Assembly: GCA_024234875.1 (NCBI GenBank)
Contig: JACKNM010000003.1
Location: forward strand, 124,001 to 188,000
From: Ectothiorhodospiraceae bacterium
Lineage (GTDB): Bacteria; Pseudomonadota; Gammaproteobacteria; HK1
DNA length: 64,000 bases
Reading direction: 5' to 3'
A program made the position numbers and the translations under genes. The notes under the pieces are model-generated. The model worked only from the letters and a program-made list of their open reading frames with translations, was not told where the DNA came from and made no database searches. Below are positions 59,699-64,000 of the stretch, in pieces. Numbering within the stretch: the first letter of the stretch is position 1; every line of letters starts with the position of its first letter.

Positions 59699-60325
59699 TC
59701 AGCGTGTCAGCAGGAAGGTCGCGGCGGCGATCACGAGCGCGATCACCAGCCCCGCCACCATGATCACGCGATCCGAGCCGCCGGCCCTGGTCGGCGCCGG
59801 CGGTGGTGCGCGCCGGGTGGTGGCCCGCGCTCTGAGATCCGTGGTGCCGTCGGGGTCGGGCCCCGGTGGGGTCGGTCGCGCCGCCGGGGCCTCGGCCGGG
59901 CGGCTGGCCGCGGGCGGCTGACCGAGGTCGATCTGCTCGCCGGGATTGAGAATCATCGTCTTCTCGGTGTCGGAGAGCGAGATCTGTGGGCGACGCGAGG
60001 GCTCTCGGGTCACCGGAAGAGAGAACCGGTAGCGCACCTTTCCGATCGCGAGCACGTCGCCGTCGGCGAGCACCGCGCGCTTGGTCTTCTCGTCATTCAC
60101 GGTGACGCCGTTGGTGCTGTCGAGGTCCTCGAGCACCCAGTGCGATTCGTCGGGGACGACCCTGGCGTGGTGCCGTGACACCCCGTCGGAACGCAGCACC
60201 ACGTCGTTGTCCTTGCCACGCCCGAAGCTGATGGTGTCTTCCTCCAGCGCGATCTCCGCGCCGTCGGGTGTGCGCAGGTCGGCCGGGTCGAGACAGGTGA
60301 GACGGGCGCGTGGTCGGGGCTGCAT
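59699..60325 (-). CDS. FHA-domain protein with C-terminal membrane anchor
   Basis: A 208-residue protein. The FHA domain covers about residues 20-105, with the phosphothreonine-binding residues of FGRGKDNDVVL, GVSRHHARV and DSTNGVTVND. A Pro/Ala-rich linker follows, and a hydrophobic tail at residues 186-205 (VIMVAGLVIALVIAAATFLL) is a single C-terminal anchor. It should display a phospho-peptide reader at the inner membrane facing the cytoplasm. No kinase is next to it. It is divergent from the trans-sulfuration gene. Confidence 0.85.
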   Translation of the reverse strand: MQPRPRARLTCLDPADLRTPDGAEIALEEDTISFGRGKDNDVVLRSDGVSRHHARVVPDESHWVLEDLDSTNGVTVNDEKTKRAVLADGDVLAIGKVRYRFSLPVTREPSRRPQISLSDTEKTMILNPGEQIDLGQPPAASRPAEAPAARPTPPGPDPDGTTDLRARATTRRAPPPAPTRAGGSDRVIMVAGLVIALVIAAATFLLTR

Positions 60326-60473
60326 GGGGCGGACTGCTCCGGCTCGGGTCGACGAGGAGCGCCGCCGGCTCGGACGAACCGCGCCCGGTCGCGCTCGGCG
60401 GCTGGATTATACGAGAAAGTTGGCGGAACATCCGTCGCCCGCCTCCATTCCTACAGCGTCAGTGAGCGCCGTC

Positions 60474-61619
60474 ATGACCGAAGAGAGCTCGTCTCGTCCC
60501 GCGACCCTGCTCGCCCAGGCCGGCCACTACGAGGACGCGGCGACCGGCGGCGTGACGCCTCCGATCCAGCCCTCGGTGACCTTCGCCCGGGACCGTGACT
60601 ACGCGCTGCGGCTCGACGGCGTGAGCTACGCGCGCGATCGCAGCCCGACCTTCCTGCCGGCGGAGCACGTGCTCGCACGGCTGGAGGGCGGCGCGCAGGC
60701 CCTGCTCTTCGCCTCGGGAATGGCGGCTGCGACCGCGGTCTTTCGCTGCCTCGCTCCGGGTGATCACGTCGTCGCGCCGAGGGTCATGTACTGGGCGTTG
60801 CGCGACTGGCTGCAGCGGTTCTGTGCCCAATGGGGGCTCGAGCTCGACCTCTACGCGACCGGCGACGATGCGGATCTCGCGCGCCGCGTGCGGCCGGGGC
60901 GCACGCGACTGGTGTGGGTGGAGACGCCCTGCAACCCGACCTGGGAGGTCACCGACATCGCGGCGGCGGCGGCGGTGGCCCACGCCGCCGGCGCGCGCCT
61001 GGCGGTCGACAGCACCGTCGCCACGCCCCTGCTCACCCGCCCGCTCGAGCTCGGTGCCGACCTGGTGTTCCATTCCGCGACCAAGTACCTGAACGGGCAC
61101 AGCGACGTGGTGGCCGGGGCGCTGGTCACTCGTGATGCGGACGCGCACTGGCGGGCCATCGCCGATCAGCGCGCCAACGGTGGCGCCATCCTCGGGCCGT
61201 TCGAGGCCTGGCTGTTGCTGCGCGGGATGCGCACGCTCGATGTCCGACTGCGCCGGGCGTGCGACAACGCGATGACCGTCGCGCGACATTTCGCCGCGCA
61301 CCCCGAGGTCGAGGCGGTGCTCTACCCGGGGCTCCAGGAGCACCCCGGTCACGCCGTCGCCGCGCGTCAGATGTCGGGAGGATTCGGCGGCATGCTCTCG
61401 CTGCTGGTGCGCGGTGACGCGGCGCGTGCGCGCGCGGTGGCCGGGAAGATGCAGGTCTTCGTCCGCGCCACCAGCCTCGGCGGCGTCGAGAGCCTGGTCG
61501 AGCACCGGGCGAGCATCGAGGGGCCGGGCAGCCCGGTTCCGCCGAACCTGCTCCGGATGTCGATCGGGATCGAGGACCCGGCCGACCTGGTCGCCGACAT
61601 CGAGCAGGCGCTGGGCTAG
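60474..61619 (+). CDS. PLP-dependent trans-sulfuration enzyme (cystathionine gamma-synthase family)
   Basis: A 381-residue enzyme of the Cys/Met metabolism PLP family. VTPPIQPSVTFARD at the N-terminus, FASGMAAATAVFRCL, VWVETPCNPTWEVTDI and HSATKYLNGHSDVVAGAL (PLP Lys) are typical. The C-terminus RASIEGPGSPVPPNLLRMSIGIEDPADL is the family's last motif. It could be a cystathionine synthase or lyase or a methionine gamma-lyase. The ATG at 60474 was chosen; a GTG at 60462 is another choice. It is monocistronic. Confidence 0.88.
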   Translation: MTEESSSRPATLLAQAGHYEDAATGGVTPPIQPSVTFARDRDYALRLDGVSYARDRSPTFLPAEHVLARLEGGAQALLFASGMAAATAVFRCLAPGDHVVAPRVMYWALRDWLQRFCAQWGLELDLYATGDDADLARRVRPGRTRLVWVETPCNPTWEVTDIAAAAAVAHAAGARLAVDSTVATPLLTRPLELGADLVFHSATKYLNGHSDVVAGALVTRDADAHWRAIADQRANGGAILGPFEAWLLLRGMRTLDVRLRRACDNAMTVARHFAAHPEVEAVLYPGLQEHPGHAVAARQMSGGFGGMLSLLVRGDAARARAVAGKMQVFVRATSLGGVESLVEHRASIEGPGSPVPPNLLRMSIGIEDPADLVADIEQALG

Positions 61620-61671
61620 CAGCCTGTCGGACTTGGGCGGTCGTCGCCGCGAGCCGCGGCAGCACCAGCCC

Positions 61672-62928
61672 TCAGCGCAGCGGGCGGCCGTCCATGCCGT
61701 CGGTCGGGATGCCGAGCCACGCGGCGATGGTGGGTGCGATGTCCACCGTCGCGCTCGGCGCATCCGAGCGCCCGGGGGCGTGCCCGCCGCCGTCGAGGAC
61801 GAGGAACGGATTGGTCTCGTAGGGGCCGAGGCCACCATGCTGGCCCAGCCCGCGCGCGTCGCTCGACATGAAGGGGTCGGCCGCGACGTGGCCGAGGCCG
61901 CGCACCCCGAAGCGGTTCGGCGCGTCGCGCTTGGCCATCGCGAAGGCGACGCCGAGCGCGGTGTCGGTCGCCTGGCCGACCGCCGCGAGCTCGGGACCCA
62001 CGAAGACCTCCGCCGCCCACGGTTGGGCGCGCAGCCAGGCACCGACCGCCTGGCGCCGGTCCGCGGCCTCCGGCGCGAAGTACACCAGCGCGCCCATCCC
62101 GCTCGACGCGAGCACCACATCGCTCGACTCCATGCTCGCCTTGAGCCCGGCGTCGACCAGCAGCTCGGTCACCGGGACGACCTCGTCGACCGTCTCGTGG
62201 CCGTGGTCCGAGCCGAGCACGAACAGCACGTCGTCGCCACGCGCGCGCATCGCGCCGACTGCCTCGGCGACGCGGGCGATGCAGGCATCGGCGCCGGCGA
62301 GCACGGTGCGGTGCTCCGGGGAGCCGAGCTCGAGCGCGTGCTGGCTGTGGTCGGGCTCGCAGATCCAGGTGACGAAAAGCTCGGTCTCATCGGGTGCGGC
62401 GAGGGCCGCGGCGAAGCGCTCGGTGGTCGTCGTGTCGCCGGTGGCGTCGTAGGTGACCGCGAGGTGGGCCTCGCCGGTGATCGGCTGGAAGCCCGGCGCG
62501 TGCGAGCCGTCACGGTGGTACAGGGTGCCGTGGCCGTCGGGGTCTTGCATGTGTGCCGCGCCGGCGGAGGAGTTGGAGTAGATCACGGCTCCGCCGCGCT
62601 GCGCGAGGCGCTGGGTGAGCGTGGGGCGGTGCAGGGTGCGCCCGGTCGCCCGGCGCAGCCGCTCGCGGAAGCCGGGGGGGCCGACCGAGACCGGCCGCAG
62701 TCCCTCGCCCTCGTCCAGCGCGATCGCGTTGCCCGCGAGCCCGTGACTCGCCGGGTGGCAGCCGGTGGCGATGGAGGCCGAGTTCACCCGCGTCGCCGAT
62801 GGGAAGACGCTGCGTTGGCGGGTGAACACGCGTGCGCCGGCGGCAATCCGCGCCAGCGTCGGGGTGAGCGCCGGCGTCACCATGTCGGCACGCAGCCCGT
62901 CGACGATCATCAGCACCGCACGTCTCAT
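61672..62928 (-). CDS. Alkaline-phosphatase-fold protein (type I phosphodiesterase/nucleotide pyrophosphatase)
   Basis: A 418-residue metal-dependent hydrolase. AVLMIVDGLRADM carries the first metal Asp, RSVFPSATRVNSASIATG the Thr/Ser nucleophile region, ICEPDHSQH and LGSDHGHETVDEVV further metal ligands, and HGGLGPYETNPFLVLDG the C-terminal site. The pattern fits the type I phosphodiesterase/nucleotide pyrophosphatase branch; phosphonoacetate or phosphonate esters are alternatives. AGAGAGGAGG precedes the ATG at 62928. It is convergent with the trans-sulfuration gene and 85 bases after the glyoxalase II stop is not shared. Confidence 0.85.
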   Translation of the reverse strand: MRRAVLMIVDGLRADMVTPALTPTLARIAAGARVFTRQRSVFPSATRVNSASIATGCHPASHGLAGNAIALDEGEGLRPVSVGPPGFRERLRRATGRTLHRPTLTQRLAQRGGAVIYSNSSAGAAHMQDPDGHGTLYHRDGSHAPGFQPITGEAHLAVTYDATGDTTTTERFAAALAAPDETELFVTWICEPDHSQHALELGSPEHRTVLAGADACIARVAEAVGAMRARGDDVLFVLGSDHGHETVDEVVPVTELLVDAGLKASMESSDVVLASSGMGALVYFAPEAADRRQAVGAWLRAQPWAAEVFVGPELAAVGQATDTALGVAFAMAKRDAPNRFGVRGLGHVAADPFMSSDARGLGQHGGLGPYETNPFLVLDGGGHAPGRSDAPSATVDIAPTIAAWLGIPTDGMDGRPLR

Positions 62929-63013
62929 CGCCGCCTCCTCTCTCGATGTCGCCCGACCGCGCCAGTGTGAGGCATGAAGGTGACGATCTCGCGTCGCGAG
63001 CCGCGGGCGCGCG

Positions 63014-63805
63014 TCACCAGTCGTTGCGCAACTCGCGCAGCTTGAGGAACACCGTGCGCGGGTCGGGATTCTCCGGCAGATCGGGGAACGTCTCGCGCAG
63101 GCGCGCGACGACGCCGGGGCTGGTGAGGCGGAAGAACGTGTTGACCTCCTTCTCGAGTCCCAGCGTGGTGACCATGGCGTGGCCGGGATCCTGGTCGCCG
63201 ACCTCCTCGAGGAGCGTCCTCGCGCGGCCGTTCGCGGGCTCGCGGTCGAGGGTGAAGGCGAGGTTGTTGGCGATGTAGTCGTGACCCGGGTAGACCCGGG
63301 TCGCATCCGGGAGCTTCGCGAGCTGCTCGGCGAAGGTGTGGTAGAGCTCCGCCGGGTGGCCGCCGTTGTGGCAGTTGCCGGCACCGGCGTTGAACAGGGT
63401 GTCGCCACAGAACAGGGCCGGGGTGTCGGTGTGCGACAGCAGGCAGACGTGGCTCATGGTGTGGCCCGGGGTGTCCAGCGCCTCGAGCTCGACGGTCTTG
63501 CCGATCTTCACCACGTCACCGGCAGCGAGCCCGCGGTCGATGTCCGGGATCTTGCCCCTTGCGTTGGCGTGGGCGAGGAGCTTCGCGCCGGTCGCCGCGA
63601 TCATCGGGCCGTTGCCGCCGATGTGGTCGCCGTGCTCGTGGGTGTTGAGGACCTGGCGGACGGTCCAGCCGCGTGCCTTCGCCGCCGCCAGGCACTTCTT
63701 GTGGTCGAGCGGGTCGATCGCGAGCGCCTCGCCGGTCTCGGGGCAGGCGATGAGGTAGTTGAAGTTGCGGTAGGCGTTGGCAGTCCAGATCTGCTCGACG
63801 AGCAC
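63014..63805 (-). CDS. gloB: Hydroxyacylglutathione hydrolase (glyoxalase II)
   Basis: A 263-residue metallo-beta-lactamase-fold hydrolase. THEHGDHIGG is the T-H-x-H-x-D-H metal motif, DTPGHTMSHVCL, FCGDTLFNAGAGN and VYPGHDYIANN are the further ligands. The length and C-terminal helical domain fit GloB. It converts S-lactoylglutathione to lactate in methylglyoxal detoxification. The GTG start at 63805 follows GAGAGAG. The last gene in the window precedes it on the same strand. Confidence 0.94.
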   Translation of the reverse strand: MLVEQIWTANAYRNFNYLIACPETGEALAIDPLDHKKCLAAAKARGWTVRQVLNTHEHGDHIGGNGPMIAATGAKLLAHANARGKIPDIDRGLAAGDVVKIGKTVELEALDTPGHTMSHVCLLSHTDTPALFCGDTLFNAGAGNCHNGGHPAELYHTFAEQLAKLPDATRVYPGHDYIANNLAFTLDREPANGRARTLLEEVGDQDPGHAMVTTLGLEKEVNTFFRLTSPGVVARLRETFPDLPENPDPRTVFLKLRELRNDW

Positions 63806-63878
63806 GGGCTCTCTCCTTCGGCGGCGGGCGAATGGTCATTCTACGCCCGTGTCGCGCCCACCGGGCGCGGTACCGCGC

Positions 63879-64000
63879 TCAGGCTCGGAGCCAGCGCGCC
63901 TTGAGCGCCGGATAGCCGAAGCGCAGCCACTGCAGCGCGATGACCGTCTTTGCGTTGACGATTGCGCCGCGGTCGAGCAGGGCGAGCGCGGCCTCGACCG
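63879..64000 (-). CDS. C-terminal end of an unidentified gene (partial, NUDIX-like tail)
   Basis: The last 122 bases hold the 3' end of a minus-strand frame that stops with TGA at 63879-63881. It ends with ALALLDRGAIVNAKTVIALQ and then WLRYPALKARWLRA. That Ala/Leu helix plus NAKT-IALQWL pattern resembles the end of some ADP-ribose pyrophosphatase-type NUDIX proteins, but no NUDIX box is visible, so this is weak. The rest lies outside the window. Confidence 0.4.
   Translation of the reverse strand, partial: VEAALALLDRGAIVNAKTVIALQWLRFGYPALKARWLRA

Noticed and set aside
28515..61640. Similar TAGCAG-CTGT-GA strings at 28516 and 61617
   Set aside because: Only about 11 of 18 bases agree and they sit at different contexts; not enough for a repeat family without a genome-wide search.
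1..64000. tRNA, rRNA, CRISPR arrays, transposases, integrases or phage genes
   Set aside because: None was seen on either strand; no spaced repeats and no mobile-element protein motif were found.

Overview
The window is about 70% GC and almost fully packed with chromosomal genes. It looks like an uncultured or little-studied Gammaproteobacterium. The reasons are an ilvG-ilvM pair behind a Val/Leu attenuator, a napGHBC order as in enteric bacteria, a site that fits the gammaproteobacterial Zur box, and a PrkA-YeaH-SpoVR operon. No tRNA, rRNA, CRISPR array, transposase or prophage gene was found, and composition looks uniform.

Layout. 1-2206: the 3' end of a periplasmic nitrate reductase operon (napG end, napH, napB, napC). 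2257-5919: a minus-strand zinc-uptake operon of the Vibrio Zrg type (small His-rich protein, DUF2796 protein, ABC ATPase, FtsX-like permease, DUF3299 protein) behind a Zur-box-like site. 5979-11815: M81 peptidase, secreted peptidoglycan-binding protein, PEP-CTERM surface protein and a sulfatase. 11896-16617: prkA-yeaH-spoVR. 17173-24898: M1 peptidase, ChaN-PDZ protein, branched-chain aminotransferase, EamA transporter, SleB-type hydrolase, Nei-like glycosylase and a small secreted Sm-like protein. 24920-32418: a BNR-repeat protein paired with a ubiquitin-like MoaD/ThiS protein, aldo/keto reductase, a degenerate M28 homologue, HpcH aldolase, DUF4332 protein, a repeat-rich peptidoglycan-binding lipoprotein, rhodanese and MscL. 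32535-40350: Lhr helicase, EamA transporter, and ilvGM with its leader peptide and attenuator. 40405-50246: secreted small proteins, an orphan sigma-54 activator, queuosine precursor transporter, LysR regulator, SDR and DacB. 50292-57452: a catabolic block (PhyH dioxygenase, M20 hydrolase, beta-hydroxyacid dehydrogenase, CMD protein, Asp/Glu/hydantoin racemase, TPR-oxygenase, dihydropyrimidinase). 57598-64000: peroxiredoxin, cyclophilin-like protein, LON-domain protein, FHA protein, trans-sulfuration enzyme, phosphodiesterase-like protein, glyoxalase II and the end of one more gene.

Genes within operons often overlap by four bases (ATGA, GTGA, TTGA), which points to translational coupling. 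Convergent genes often share GC-rich hairpins with no U-tract, sometimes with stop codons inside the stem. The most notable signals are the ilv attenuator, whose leader peptide may be translated from a leaderless transcript, the Zur-box/Zrg zinc operon, the BNR-protein/ubiquitin-like pair, and the 23-residue repeat lipoprotein. None of these proves a wholly new system. The ubiquitin-like pair and the uncharacterised sigma-54 activator are the least explained.
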